NCBI RefSeq assembly: GCF_000330505.1
Contig: NW_004443664.1
Location: forward strand, 95,182-138,446
Origin: Entamoeba invadens IP1
Taxonomy: Eukaryota; Evosea; Mastigamoebida; Endamoebidae
DNA length: 43,265 nucleotides
Reading direction: 5' to 3'
In this document: piece after piece, positions 28,492 to 40,200 of the stretch
How the letters are laid out: each line of letters starts with the position of its first letter
How positions within the stretch are numbered: the stretch's first letter is position 1
Translations under genes and position numbers: made by a program
The notes under the pieces: model-generated
What the model saw: only the letters and a program-made list of their open reading frames with translations
Database searches by the model: none
What the model was told of the DNA's origin: nothing

Positions 28492-29043
28492 ATGAAAACA
28501 ATCAAATGCACTGTTCTTGGCGATGGTGGTGTTGGAAAGACATCTCTAATTGTCACATACACAACAGATGTATTCCCAGATGAATATATACCAACATGCA
28601 TTATTGACTTCAGTAAAATAGTCTTAATTGAAAAGACACCTGTCGATTTAAAGTTGTGTGACTTTGCAAAGTATACAGACTATGACAGAATAAACCGACT
28701 CATATATCAAAATACAGACGTGTTTGTACTGTGCTTTTCGTTGGTATCACACACATCACTCGACAACATAGTCACAAAGTGGAAACCAGAAGTTGCTTAC
28801 AACTTCCCAAACGTGCCATGTCTGCTTGTTGGTACAAAACTTGATTTAAAATATGACAAGAACACCATCAACAAACTCACTACAAAAGCAACACATGTAA
28901 TAACAACAGAAGAAGGGTTGGATGCTGCAAAAAGTATTGGAGCTTACAGATACATTGAATGCTCTGCTTTGAGTCAAGTAAACTTGGAAAATGTGTTTAA
29001 TGAAGCAATCAAAATAGTCTTGGCTCAAAAAAGTAACAACTAA
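28492..29043 (+). CDS. Atypical Rho-family GTPase
   Basis: 183 residues aligning with Rac1 numbering without gaps to about residue 66. P-loop GDGGVGKTSL (G10-L19) and switch I FPDEYIPT (T35 kept) are normal. Switch II is not: DTAGQED becomes DFAKYTD, so G60 is Lys, Q61 is Tyr and E62 is Thr. GTKLDL (G4) and ECSAL (G5) are present. The C-terminus ends AQKSNN, with no CAAX box and no polybasic tract, so it is not expected to be prenylated. Loss of Q61 and G60 suggests no intrinsic or GAP-stimulated hydrolysis, as in Rnd/RhoH-type proteins. It is likely a constitutive or degenerate signalling protein of the actin cytoskeleton. The frame is intact and clearly coding. Confidence 0.88.
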   Translation: MKTIKCTVLGDGGVGKTSLIVTYTTDVFPDEYIPTCIIDFSKIVLIEKTPVDLKLCDFAKYTDYDRINRLIYQNTDVFVLCFSLVSHTSLDNIVTKWKPEVAYNFPNVPCLLVGTKLDLKYDKNTINKLTTKATHVITTEEGLDAAKSIGAYRYIECSALSQVNLENVFNEAIKIVLAQKSNN

Positions 29044-29864
29044 AAATATAAAACAATAAACAATCAATGTTTTGTTGTTTGAATTATTTTATTATTTTGT
29101 AAATCACTGTTAAACTATTTTAGAGTGAGTTTATCAAAAAGTTGTTTTTTCAAAATGATGATATTGGTCAACTTTAATGATTTACTCGACAATACTAAAT
29201 AATACAGAAATGTGTATTATTCAGCGCCTTTTATAGTATCGAATCTTTCTAATAGAAATTCATTTTAAAAATCATACGTCTAAATTTTTATTTAAATATT
29301 ATAATTATAGAAGTTATAAATAAACTGTAGTTTAAAAGTCTGTATTTATTTTTTATTTTTATTAAAAAAAATAATCGAAAGTACAGACTTAACTTTATAA
29401 AATACCAATACCGTTCAATAATTATCGTACGATAACAGGAATATATCGTAATATCAGCAAGTTTTTTCAAAATAAACTTTATCTGGTTTTTTGTTTTGAT
29501 GACAACTTGATACTATACAACACCCTTTGTTATTTTGATGTTTTAATTTAGTTGTTACAAAACAAACTATTTTATATAATTTTCAGTTATTTTATCAACA
29601 CAGTTTATAAACTTATTTTTTAATTGTTTTGATAAAAAATATTATTTGAATTATATTTTTAAAATTTATAAACAAATCAAAAACAAAAATTAAAATAATT
29701 GTTTGTAAGTCTGATTGTTTAAATAAAGAAACACATCCACCAATACAATTCGCCTTCAATTTGTTTAACTCATTAAAATTAAAGTTAATTAAACATAAAA
29801 AACAACAATCTTGAAAACAATTTTTGGCACATTTCAACATATGTGTAATTAATATTAACAATAC
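29044..29864. other. Intergenic sequence with short palindromes
   Basis: A perfect 14-bp palindrome ttatcgtacgataa (29422-29435) and a hairpin aataatac/gtattatt (about 29199-29222). Open frames at 29288-29470 and 29613-29861 are low-complexity AT noise. Confidence 0.45.
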
Positions 29865-31332
29865 TCAAACTGATGCAATTTTAAAACACGTCTTCCCAAT
29901 AAAAGTGACTGTTTTGGGCATTATAACTGATTTCAAAGAATTACAATTTTCAAAACATGAGGTTCCAATTGACTCCAATTTCTCATCCATTTCAATTTTA
30001 ACAAGATTGTAACAGTTTTTAAAACATGATTTGTTCAAACATATAAGACCAACTGGAAGAACAATAGATGTAAGTGAATTACAATTATTAAAAGAGTAAT
30101 CGTTGATTTTCGAAACACAGCTTGGAATTTCAATTTTACTTAAAGAACAACAATTCATAAAAACGCCACTGTCGATAACTTTAACATTAATAGGCAAACC
30201 TTCGTTATTTAAAGTGGTGCAACATGCAAAAAATGATGTCCGATAGACGTCACACAATCTGGTATTTTAAAGTTGACGAGAGACGAACAATTCTCAAAAC
30301 ATGACGGGCAAAGTTCAACAACACATTGTGGAATATCAATACATGATAATTGTGAGCATGATCCAAATATTCCATTATTTATTTTTGTTAATGTATTTGA
30401 CAATGTGACGTTATGAAGAGCTCTACAACCATAAAAGCAATTATTATCAATATAATCTAAATTCGTTAAAAATTAAAATTGAAGTTAACATACTACTTAT
30501 TGGAAAGCACCCAAATCCAATCGAATTGACGTTTTGAGGAATACAAAAGGAAAGAAGTGAAGTGCATTTCCAAAACGTTTCTTGATCGATAACTTTAATT
30601 TGTGCTTCTTTATCAATTTCAATTATTGAGAGTGTAAAACAATTGTAAAAACACAGTTTCCCAATATTTGTAATACTTTTGGGGATCTTAATTTCTGAAA
30701 GTGAAAAACAGTACCCAAAACAGAATTCTCCAAAAGATTTTGTTGTATCTGGCAATACAACCGATGAGAGTGATGTACAATACGAAAAAATAATGTGATG
30801 GTAATGAGTATACAAGAGGATGTATTGTTACATTATTTTAACGATGAATAGTATGCAAAACAATTAACACTTATTCAAGTTAATCGTAATGGAATATCTA
30901 TCATGTTTATTTTGTTGCATTCTGAAAAACATTTTCACAAAAAACAAATTGTAGGTGGAACTGTGAACAATTCATCACCAAATTTGATTCGATCATCTAT
31001 TGTATAACAAACATTTTTAAATACAACTTCTATATTACGTATTTTTTGTGTTTTTTTATAAGAAACTTGGAACCTTATAACAACCCTAAAGAACTTTTTT
31101 GTTGGTGTCTGTTCTTTGTTTAGAACAGCAAAAAATCATCTTTTTCCAACCATATATTGAGTGTCTTGATATTTGGAAAGTGTTTGATTGTTGTTTTATT
31201 AACAGGAATTGGATTACAATGAAATATTTGTAACGTCCTATTGAATTTTTTGCAAACCATTTTGACATTGTAAAAGTCATTCATCGATTCAAAACATTGT
31301 GATATTATTATCAAATGGAATTTATCAATCAT
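29865..31332 (-). pseudogene. BspA-type leucine-rich repeat protein, multiple frameshifts
   Basis: Begins MIDKFHLIIISQCFESMN with MVCKKFN and FPNIKTLNIWLEKDD, the F-box-like head, at 31332. Broken pieces follow: the linker with VCYTIDDRIKFGDEL, then from 30815 a long run of BspA repeats (LSSVVLPDTTKSFGEFCFGYC, LSEIKIPKSITNIG, LSCIDIPQCVVELCPSCFENC and others) to 29865. The repeat consensus is LxxIxIPxxVxxIGxxxFxxC. At least three frame changes occur (frames switch near 31120, 30440 and 30250). In Entamoeba, BspA-like proteins include surface-associated members. Decay here is advanced but the order is intact. Confidence 0.85.
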
Positions 31333-31919
31333 AATTATATTCTTTTGGTTATCAGATTTTCTTATTTTATATGATCAGAGAGTTGATTTATTTCAGAATA
31401 ATATGATTAAAAACATCACTTATTAAAACAAAATAATTTGAATGTCTATCATTTTTTATTTCATCCACAATTAATTGATACATTATGATTCACAAATTTA
31501 TATTGATATTTTAACATTTTTAATTTTTTCAATGTTTTGTGTATCCAATTAATTATATTAACATTTAAAATAACGCTTTTATATTTGTTTTGGTTTGTTT
31601 TTACAGGGATATTAATTTAAATTTTGATGATTTTCCTTTTTGGCTTGTGTATTGTTTATGCATATAATATTAACTCTTTAAAAAACGGAAATTTATTTAA
31701 TAAACTCGTTTTTTCCCGTTTTTTACACCACTTGAATTTTGTTCAATGTTATTTAAAGTGTTAACCAATTAATTATGTCAAAGTGTTAATAGTATAACTA
31801 TTAGACAATCTAAATTATAATTAGTGCATAATAATTATTGTAGTAAATTATTTTTTTATACAATTACAAAAAATAAAGTTTAACTAAAATAAAAATTAGT
31901 TGTTTAGATGACTAGATTA
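31333..31919. other. Intergenic sequence
   Basis: A hairpin taaaaaacggaaa/ttcccgttttttta at 31679-31726 is the only structure. No gene. Confidence 0.4.
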
Positions 31920-32675
31920 TTATTTGAAAGATATAACAACCTTATTGTTATTGGATTTTGAAGCGTACGTTTCTACTTCATCTATGACAGTGTCTCCTCT
32001 TTTGCATCTCAAACAAATTGAACTGTTTTTGAAATATAACATGCCATCATTATTATTGAATTCAACGTTTCTAAATAAATAAAACACATTCTTTTCCAAT
32101 TGTAGAAATTTGCTTTTTGCATAATCCACAACCAATTTGACTGATTCATCTTTGAATTCAAGATCTATAACCAATGCATGTTTGTGGAAATACGGCGAAT
32201 ATGGATAATCAATCACACGTTTAATTATTCCGCCAATAATTAAAATGGGGGTAAGTGGAAGTGTATTGGATGACGGTTTCAATATATATTCATAATACCA
32301 TTCCAACTCGGGCAGCTGCGAAATATTTCCATTAATTATGATAATTAAATAAAACATATGAACATTTAAATATCCATTTTCAATGTAATTAGCATATAAA
32401 TTCCAGTCATGCTGCTTAATTACATATTGATTTACAACTGCATAACAACCTTTGTATTTTGTGATAACAAATTCATTGGTTTCAATCATGGAGTTTTCAT
32501 CCGGAAGAGTCTCGCCAAAGAACAAAACTGGTAAAAACCCGACATGTGCCATAAACATACAGTCTTGCAGAACCCACTTGATCGAACAAATTATAAATCG
32601 GAATTTGTATTGGTACCTTGGTAAACACGTGATGTTAAACATCTCATCATTTTGCTCAAATACACCAAACGACAT
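31920..32675 (-). CDS. Hypothetical protein, unknown family
   Basis: An intact 251-residue reading with coding composition. It has no signal peptide. It contains FRFIICSIKWVLQDCMFMAH, a hydrophobic FYLIIIINGNI strand, TPILIIGGIIKRVIDYP, and HALVIDLEFKDESVKLVVDY. Alternating hydrophobic strands suggest a mainly beta protein. I do not recognise it. It lies between a decayed LRR gene and a decayed TLDc gene, and it could itself be a recently lost family member. Confidence 0.55.
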   Translation of the reverse strand: MSFGVFEQNDEMFNITCLPRYQYKFRFIICSIKWVLQDCMFMAHVGFLPVLFFGETLPDENSMIETNEFVITKYKGCYAVVNQYVIKQHDWNLYANYIENGYLNVHMFYLIIIINGNISQLPELEWYYEYILKPSSNTLPLTPILIIGGIIKRVIDYPYSPYFHKHALVIDLEFKDESVKLVVDYAKSKFLQLEKNVFYLFRNVEFNNNDGMLYFKNSSICLRCKRGDTVIDEVETYASKSNNNKVVISFK

Positions 32676-33567
32676 TTTGATTTTTGTTAGATTTAATTGT
32701 TAAAATCGTTATTAAATACATCATGACATACTTCATTCATTTGAATTAATTATAGTAATCATTAATAACATATTTGCTGACCTACTATTAAAAATAAGTC
32801 CGTTTGAATACAAAACAAATCTTTTTTTACAAACATTTTGTTTGTTGAGTCATTGTTTCGTCAAAAGAAGTTTCCTTTTTTCTTTTTAAAAACTTTGTTG
32901 AAGTTTTTAAAAATTAGATTATACTATTCAGTATTATAATTTATATATATATTTTGTATTGTTGAATTAATAAAGTTACTTTATAGGGTATTTTTAATTT
33001 AATTAATATTTCAATGTATAGTATTGTTTACAATTAATTAAACTAAATCAGAGATAGTATTTATTATAAATAATGTAATTATTAATCTTTTATAGTTAAA
33101 ATCTTTTATTTGATTTTTGTAGATTATTATTTTCACAAACATTAAAATGTTTTTTTAAAATGTTTTATGAATATTCAATTTTCACACATCACAGAATCAA
33201 GAATGGCTTACTCTTTCGATATTTTAAGTGTTTTTTTGTCTGAAATACAATTACATGTTATCATCGTGTTCGTTATTATTGACATAAATTGATTAAAAAT
33301 TATTGTTTTTAATTTTTGATCTTATCTCTAAAACTTATTTTTTTATTTATAAAAAATAGTATTTCATACAAAACAAGACTCTACTTTTTGTTTATTTTTT
33401 TAAACTCTTGTTCACTTTAACACTTACAATTATTATAGAAAACAAAATGATGAGTATATAATAAATCAAATGAGTTGTAAAACAATAAAACTCTTTGGTG
33501 TAAAACGGGGATCATCCGTCAACTCTTTTGTTTTGCTGTAAAACTATTGGTTTTGCAATAACTTTTA
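32676..33567. other. AT-rich intergenic sequence
   Basis: No gene. Near 33480-33560 the words gtaaaac and gttttgc recur, without a clear repeat structure. Confidence 0.4.
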
Positions 33568-34210
33568 TTAATAGCCTTCTTTAAAAAACGTATATCACCT
33601 TCAGTTTGGCAACCAAAACTGTACCGAAGACCACTACCAAATCAAAAAAGTGCAAAATTGTATTGAGAATAAAGGAAAAATTCACTTTTAAGATCATTAC
33701 TACTCTTTCCAGACTTTTTTGTATTCAAAGTACCGTTTCTAACAAGCGGAAATATGTATGAACTATTATTGTCAACATTATTGATATTGCCAGTTAATAT
33801 GCCCCCGAACTTGTTGTGAATTGTGTCTTCTACCAAAAAACACAAATTGTTACTGTTTTTGAATTATTTATCAGACATGGACGTGTTTTGTGACCAGTCG
33901 TTTTTATCCAAATTAAATACACTTATAATCTTAGTTTATATCATTTTCTCAAGACCTTTTTTTATTTTCAAGTAAGATATTTTTATTGTTTCACTTGCTC
34001 TTGTTTTTCGTGGTGTTGTTTTTTGAATTTACTAATTTACCCAAGTTTTTTTAAAACATCAGTCATGTTTTTCTTTGGTTGAGCAAATATGCCGATTTCA
34101 TCTTGGTGTTGTTTTATCTCCAAATCGCATTTTTCTTCAATAAGTGTAGTTCTGAAATTGAATGTTTCATACATCTTCTCATTGTCATTTCGTGAAGAAT
34201 ACAAATTCAT
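33568..34210 (-). pseudogene. TLDc-domain protein, broken
   Basis: The N-terminal piece, from MNLYSSRN (34210), is coiled-coil-like: KMYETFNFRTTLIEEKCDLE, then IFAQPKKNMTDVLKKLG and a stop near 34046. After a degraded 130-bp stretch the TLDc part reads DWSQNTSMSDK, stop, FKNSNNLCFLVEDTIHNKFGG, then NNVDNNSSYIFPLVRNG. A stop follows near 33640, after which the frame goes on FGSGLRYSFGCQTEGDIRFL to TAA at 33568. The order (FGG, then IFxLxxNG, then the FGxG strands) is that of Entamoeba TLDc proteins. At least three in-frame stops make it a pseudogene. Confidence 0.6.
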
Positions 34211-34323
34211 CTCACCTTTGATTTTGTTTAATTAATATAGAAATCTTATTAATATATTTTACTATTGTTTTATTAATATATTATATTCTATTGTATTCTA
34301 TTAAATTTACAAAAAAGTATAGA

Positions 34324-35164
34324 TTAGATGGTAGACTGCAACAGACATAAATCAGTCTTGGACTTTTTTATGTGGAGGGTTGGGAATAACTCACAAAGTC
34401 GAGGTACCCGTACTTTAAAACACCCCGTTCCGTAACAGTGTGCTCTAATAGTATGTTATTATAATAATATATTATATTATATTATATTATATTATATTAT
34501 ATTATATTATATTATATTATATTATATTATATTATATTATATTATATTATATTATATTATATTATATTATATTATATTATATTATATTATATTATATTAT
34601 ATTATATTATATTATATTATATTATATTATATTATATTATATTATATTATATTATATTATATTATATTATATTATATTATATTATATATATTATTATATA
34701 ACGGTGTATAGCCCCCAAATTCAAATGTTCCAAAACTTCATGATGACCCATCTCTCCTGTAAACACAACATCCGCACAACCATTCTTAAACAGTGATCCA
34801 CCACTGCCACAACAAATCGCCACTGTTTTGACTTTATCGAAATTAGAAAGCTTTGTATATCGCAAAGGTGCGTTCAAAAACTTCTTTGAAACAGCGAGGA
34901 GATCATCAAAAGAAATTTTGTCGTCGAATGTGAGAAGTCTGCCTGCGCCAATAGAAATCTTTTGGAATTTACCAGGAGTGATTGGAAGAGTGTGTGGTGG
35001 TACTTTTAATGGAGAAGACGGAAGACTTTGTAAAGTAGAAGAAAGCCAATCATTTATTCCACCATTGACCGAGTCGAAAGCGGAATGCGGGGAGTACACA
35101 CTGATGTGATTCTGAACAAGTTGAATCAACAAATCTTGGCTACGAGTTGATGGATTCACTTTTT
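34324..35164 (-). pseudogene. NIF3/DUF34-family gene split by a microsatellite
   Basis: The first part reads KVNPSTRSQDLLIQLVQNH and YSPHSAFDSVNGGINDWL, then IGAGRLLTFDD, VAICCGSGGSLF and VVFTGEMGHHEVLEHLNLGA. These are the NIF3 signatures, including the metal-ligand His in YSPH and the TGEMxHH motif. The frame then enters the TATTA repeat. On its far side (about 34452 down) the family C-terminus resumes: EHTVTERGVLKYGYL, one frame change, LCELFPTLHIKKSK, stop at 34324. The N-terminal 60 or so residues (WDNVG region) are missing. A trace, TPSVLSKAISRHVE, may remain at about 35183-35226. NIF3 proteins are conserved dimetal proteins of unclear biochemical role. Confidence 0.8.
34468..34685. repeat. 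(TATTA)n microsatellite, about 43 copies
   Basis: About 218 bp of an almost perfect pentanucleotide repeat lying inside the NIF3-family pseudogene. The array length may be compressed or wrong in the assembly. Confidence 0.95.
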
Positions 35165-35245
35165 AGAAAATTTGAATAATTACTCGACGTGTCGAGAAAT
35201 TGCTTTGGAAAGTACCGAAGGTGTAATGTTAATATAGAAATAATA

Positions 35246-35527
35246 CAGGTAGAAAGCGTTTTAGTTTCTTAAAAAATCTGTTTTAATTCTTTATAATTCA
35301 GTTTATTTCTTTGTCTTTTATTAAAAATTCCAGTTTCAGCTTTTTAAATTCCATTCATTCTTTTTATATTTCCATTTGTGTTTTTAACAATTCCTTTTAT
35401 TTCATCAATTTCCCACGTTTTCAGGACAATTACACTCATTTTTTGTTATTTCTTTCTATTTCACAAACTTTCTCAAGTGTATTTTTAAAGTTTCTTGTCT
35501 CTCAATTTTATTTCTTTTCGTTTCAAA
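35246..35527 (+). repeat. Left long terminal inverted repeat of the Tc1/mariner element
   Basis: 282 bp, nearly identical to the inverted right copy. The same small open frame is visible in both copies in opposite orientation, which is a by-product of the repeat and not a gene. Confidence 0.9.
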
Positions 35528-35593
35528 TAATCGAAAAAGATCCAACTACAACAAAGATATAATATTTAAACAAAATAATAAATACAAATTCAT

Positions 35594-36934
35594 ATGACTC
35601 TTGAATATATTGATTCCAGAAAACAATTTGTACGATCTCGGTACATCGAAAACTCTCCCGAACCAAGGGAAGGCACTGTCGCAAATGTGGAACCAACACA
35701 TCCATTTATACCACCTCTCCAACTTACACACCAAAGAGGAAGACCAAGAACAAGCACCAGAATGACTACTGAAAAGCGACCATATGTGAGGGTCTCCCTC
35801 AGTGCCAAAAGAAAATTAATATCCGAATTTAGAATACATGGAGATGACGAGAGCCCAATGTATTATTCAACTACTGTTGGGATCAATATTGTTAACTTCA
35901 ACAAACTACTTAGTCTACTCAGGAAAGGCAAATCAATTCTTCCAGAAAATCACTTTAAAAGAAAGTCTAGAGTTGAGCCATTTCAATAATTAGTCACAAA
36001 AGTTTATGAATATGACCCAACACTATCAATAACTAAAGTCAGAAGTGTGGCTCGAACTGCAATGGAAATAGAGAATACCACAAGTATTGAACAAGTCGAA
36101 GACATTAATGAAGAAACAATTTCGGGTATTTTAAATAACACGGCGAATATACCACAAAGATGAGAAGAAGAAACCCGCCTTTTAAATGATATCGTTCAAC
36201 ACGCCCTCCCCTCCACTTCAGCTTTTCTGCGATTTATCAGAGGATACTCAGGAGATGAAAACACCAGAACAATCCCAGTTCTGAGCTTTAAAAGAGAAAC
36301 GAGGAGAGATGTTGTTGCTAATACAGAGGAGAACAAAACAAAACGAATTGAAGCGATTGAGAGATTATATGGCTATATTAGAGAAGGCTACAGTTGGGTC
36401 TGTGTTGACGAAACTTCATGGCGTGTGTTGCACTTCGAAGTATGGGTAGAGTGAGAAAGGCAAAAAATGCTTCATAACGAAAGCTAAAGGAGGGCTAAGA
36501 CTGTCCAGTGTAAGTGCCATCAACATTCAAGGGACTTCTTATTGTAATATTGTGGCTGGAAAAAACGACAAAGAAATGTTTCAAGCTTATATGAAGAAAC
36601 TCATCCATAACTATGATCAACTTAACATCAGGGTCGTGTTTTGGATGAACAACTGCAGCATTAATCGGGATTTGGAAGAATTGTTAGAGGGGACACAACA
36701 CACAATTGTTTTTAATGCAGCATATAGCCCGGAGTTAAATCCAATTGAAAACGTTTTTTTGGATTTTGGAAAGCGAGATGTGAGAGGGATATCAGACTGT
36801 GATCTTCTCTTGAAGAACTTCTTAACAAAATATCACTTTCGTTTCAGAGTATACTCCCAAATGAAGTGATTGGAACAATGGAACGCTGCAGGACAGAAAT
36901 ATGGAGTAAAGCTTTAGCCAGAGATATTCTTTAA
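35594..36934 (+). pseudogene. Tc1/mariner transposase, dead
   Basis: N-terminal part with a basic RGRPRTSTR segment and a helix-turn-helix-like KRKLISEFRIHG. It is interrupted by stops at 35987-35989 and near 36162 (CAAAGATGA context), by a frame change plus stop near 36440, and by a last frame change near 36830. The catalytic parts are recognisable: SWVCVDETSW (first Asp), VVFWMNNCSIN, where the second Asp position is Asn, and AAYSPELNPIENVFLDF (third acidic residue, E of NPIE). The end reads LPNEVIGTMERCRTEIWSKA with the stop at 36934. The Asp-to-Asn change alone would abolish activity. Confidence 0.88.
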
Positions 36935-36956
36935 TTGACTCGTTCGGTAGTAATTT

Positions 36957-37238
36957 TTTTGAAACGAAAAGAAATAAAATTGAGAGACAAGAAACTTTAA
37001 AAATACACTTGAGAAAGTTTGTGAAATAGAAAGAAATAACAAAAAATGAGTGTAATTGTCCTGAAAACGTGGGAAATTGATGAAATAAAAGGAATTGTTA
37101 AAAACACAAATGGAAATATAAAAAGAATGAATGGAATTTAAAAAGCTGAAACTGGAATTTTTAATAAAAGACAAAGAAATAAACTGAATTATAAAGAATT
37201 AAAACAGATTTTTTAAGAAACTAAAACGCTTTCTACTG
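36957..37238 (-). repeat. Right long terminal inverted repeat of the Tc1/mariner element
   Basis: Inverted copy of 35246-35527, ending at the TA dinucleotide 37239-37240. Confidence 0.9.
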
Positions 37239-40200
37239 TATAATTATTATAATATGTATTAAAATGTATAATAAAAACACAGTTAAGTATAGTACGTTTT
37301 ATATTTAAAATTGTAAAACATTTAAAAATATAATGTTACAAATAATATAACCATTATAAAACCTAATAACAACCATTAATTAATAATTAATTAAAGTTAT
37401 TTATAAACCATCAAACAGATTAAACTATTAACAAATCATTGAAAAAACAATAAAAGTATTATCAAAAAAACGATTTCGACGTATATTGGGATATTTAAAT
37501 AACAAATAAACAATAAATAATATATATAATTATAAACTAATGATTTATTTTACATAAGTAAGCCAAATAAATAACGTTATTTTTTGATAATTCAAAATAA
37601 AAATAGAATTATATTCAATTATCAATCGAATTGTCATTATGATAACTTTGTAATTACTTACTAATAATTATTCAATTTCATTTGTATTAAACTCGATTAT
37701 TGACAATTATAATTTCGAACAATTTTTAATGAAACTTATTTAAATTAAATATTATTAATTATTATATTTTATATACACAAAGAAAATTATTTTAAACTAA
37801 ACCCACTTAAGAAAAATTCAATTACTAACAATAATTTTTGTAAGTCTTTTGAATTAAATATCAATTACAAAAATAAATTATGGGTTTTAAATAATCAAAC
37901 AGTAATTAATAATTTAAACATTATTAAACAAAACCAAAACAACAGTTTAATAAATATTTTATAATAAAATATATAAATTAGATAATAAAAGTGGCTCGAC
38001 AATTCAAAACATTAGAAAGAATATAATCTATATGTTGTAAAATTGTATAATTATAATTTACTATATATCGATTTTGTAAGTATATTTTTTAAACAATATG
38101 ATAAATTTTTGAAAAATATTTATACTACCACATTGATGTTATTCTAATGCCTACAGTATATTGTCTAAATAATAGTGTTTTTTAAGCTTGGGTGAGTATA
38201 TAATTTATGTGTTAAAAAATATTTAATTGACACGCATATGATTCAAATTTAATTAATTTTTTATTTGATAAACAAAAAACCAATAATATATAATCAGTTA
38301 AAAAATCAATTTTACACTCTTTAAGTAATCAATAAATTAAAAAATGTATTACAAATGCAAGAGTTAATAAATTACCAATATTATTAAAAAAATTGAAAGC
38401 TATACATAAATAGTTATTATAAAAACACTATTTTTTCATTGTTTTTTTGATTCAATTAATTAAATTATTTAGTATGTTTTAGAAAGTAGTCCTTATGTAT
38501 AATTAAGTCTGTTTGAGTGATAAAATTCACGAGAGATGTATAAAATGGAATTAATTTAATAAGTTTTGAAATTATTTATGTTAAAAATATTGAAGAATTT
38601 AAAAGTTTATTTTAAATCAATCTAATTATAATTATTCACATTTCTTGGAAAATGTCAAAAAGAGGACAACTATTTTAAACTGTTTATAACATTTAAAATT
38701 AAAAAATAATGATCATGCAATAATTATCAATTGTTTTTTTAATATCTTAATGTTTAAAAAACAAATAAAAAAATGTTTTTTATTGATAGTCATTAGATTA
38801 GCATAATCTTGAACATTATCTGATGTTTTAAGACTATTATAATGTGATTATGTTGTGATAATTTTCAAAAAGCCCGAAATGTTGTTTCTATTTTTTAATT
38901 TTACTAATTCCGTTTTTTAATCAAGAACCAATTATTTTTGTCAATAAGGAAATAGTTTTAAATTGACTATATAACACTATATAGCTTATTGAATGATTTT
39001 GTTTTATTTTTTAATTTTATTAATTTAATTTTATTAATTTCACAAACTAAAAATTATAATAAAGTATCAATTAAATAATCTATGATATTACTGTGTAATT
39101 AAAATGAAACAACGTCATGAGCAGAATTTTTATTTGTGTTGGCGGTTAAAATAATGAAAGTCGGTGTTATTTTAATAGAAAATTTATCAAACTTGTTTAG
39201 AATTAATGATTTAAAAACGAATAATGTGAGGAATTGTGATTATTCTTTTTGTTTTTTTGTTTCAAAAACGCATTTAAAACAAAAAATGCTTAAAGGGTTA
39301 CTGTAAAGATTATCAAACTATGTACATTTGGAATCAAATCATAATTAATAGTTATAGTTTTATTTGGTTTAATTTACCAATTGAAAATCTTGTGTATTCG
39401 GTTATTTATATTTCGCTTGATTTATCTTTAGTATTTAGGAAGTAACACAAAAATTCAATTGATAATTATTTTTTGAATTAAATATATTAATTAATTTTAC
39501 TAAAATTTCAGTTTTTTAATAATGTTTTTAAAAACAATAACCATTGTAGTTCATTATTGATTGTAATTATATTTGTGTCAAATACAATTAACTATAATTT
39601 ATATTAATTTTATTTATATATTTAAAAATGTTTATAAAACACATAAATTGATTATTATAATAATATTTTTAATATATAATAAAATTTGATATTATAAAAA
39701 TAATGAACATGAAAAATGCACAATTTACATTGGGTGTTTATTTATTAATATTCATAATTAATATACCATTAAACATTATTATTAATTTAAATTGTTAAAT
39801 TTTGAAACATTTTAATATAAAAACAGATTCATTTTATTAATATATATATTAATGTATAACTTTTAATTTGATAATTATTAGACAATTTGCATAACAGTAT
39901 AAACATAATTTATACTCATACTAGAAATTAAAAAGATATTTATTAATAAATTAAATATCTATTATTTGTGCGACAGTTTTAAGATTATTTGTTGTTATAG
40001 AAAAAGTTTGGGTTTTTAAATGAATAAAATCGGGAATATTAGTAATAATAAAAAGCAATTGTCCAAACTTCCTAAAAGTTAACAATTTAACATAGAAAAA
40101 AGACACAATCTTTGTTTTAATATTATCAAGTCATTAAAGATTTTGCTAATACAGCAGTATCTACAATTTATAGACAAATTCTTTTTATTCAGATGGTAAT

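Larger units (their letters stand above)
35246..37238 (+). mobile_element. Complete Tc1/mariner-like transposon, 1,993 bp
   Basis: Ends with inverted repeats of about 282 bp (35246-35527 and 36957-37238). The tips are caggtagaaagcgttttag on the left and cagtagaaagcgttttag on the right read inward, differing by a G. TA target duplications lie at 35244-35245 and 37239-37240. It encloses one decayed transposase on the plus strand. The arms are nearly identical to each other, so the insertion or conversion of the arms is recent compared with the decay of the coding part. It sits 80 bp upstream of the NIF3-family pseudogene. Confidence 0.92.

Noticed and set aside
35311..35562. Open frame of 83 codons, with a matching one at 36914-37174 on the other strand.
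   Set aside because: The same sequence in both terminal inverted repeats of the Tc1/mariner element; it is a by-product of the repeat, with a Phe/Ser-rich composition from T-rich DNA.
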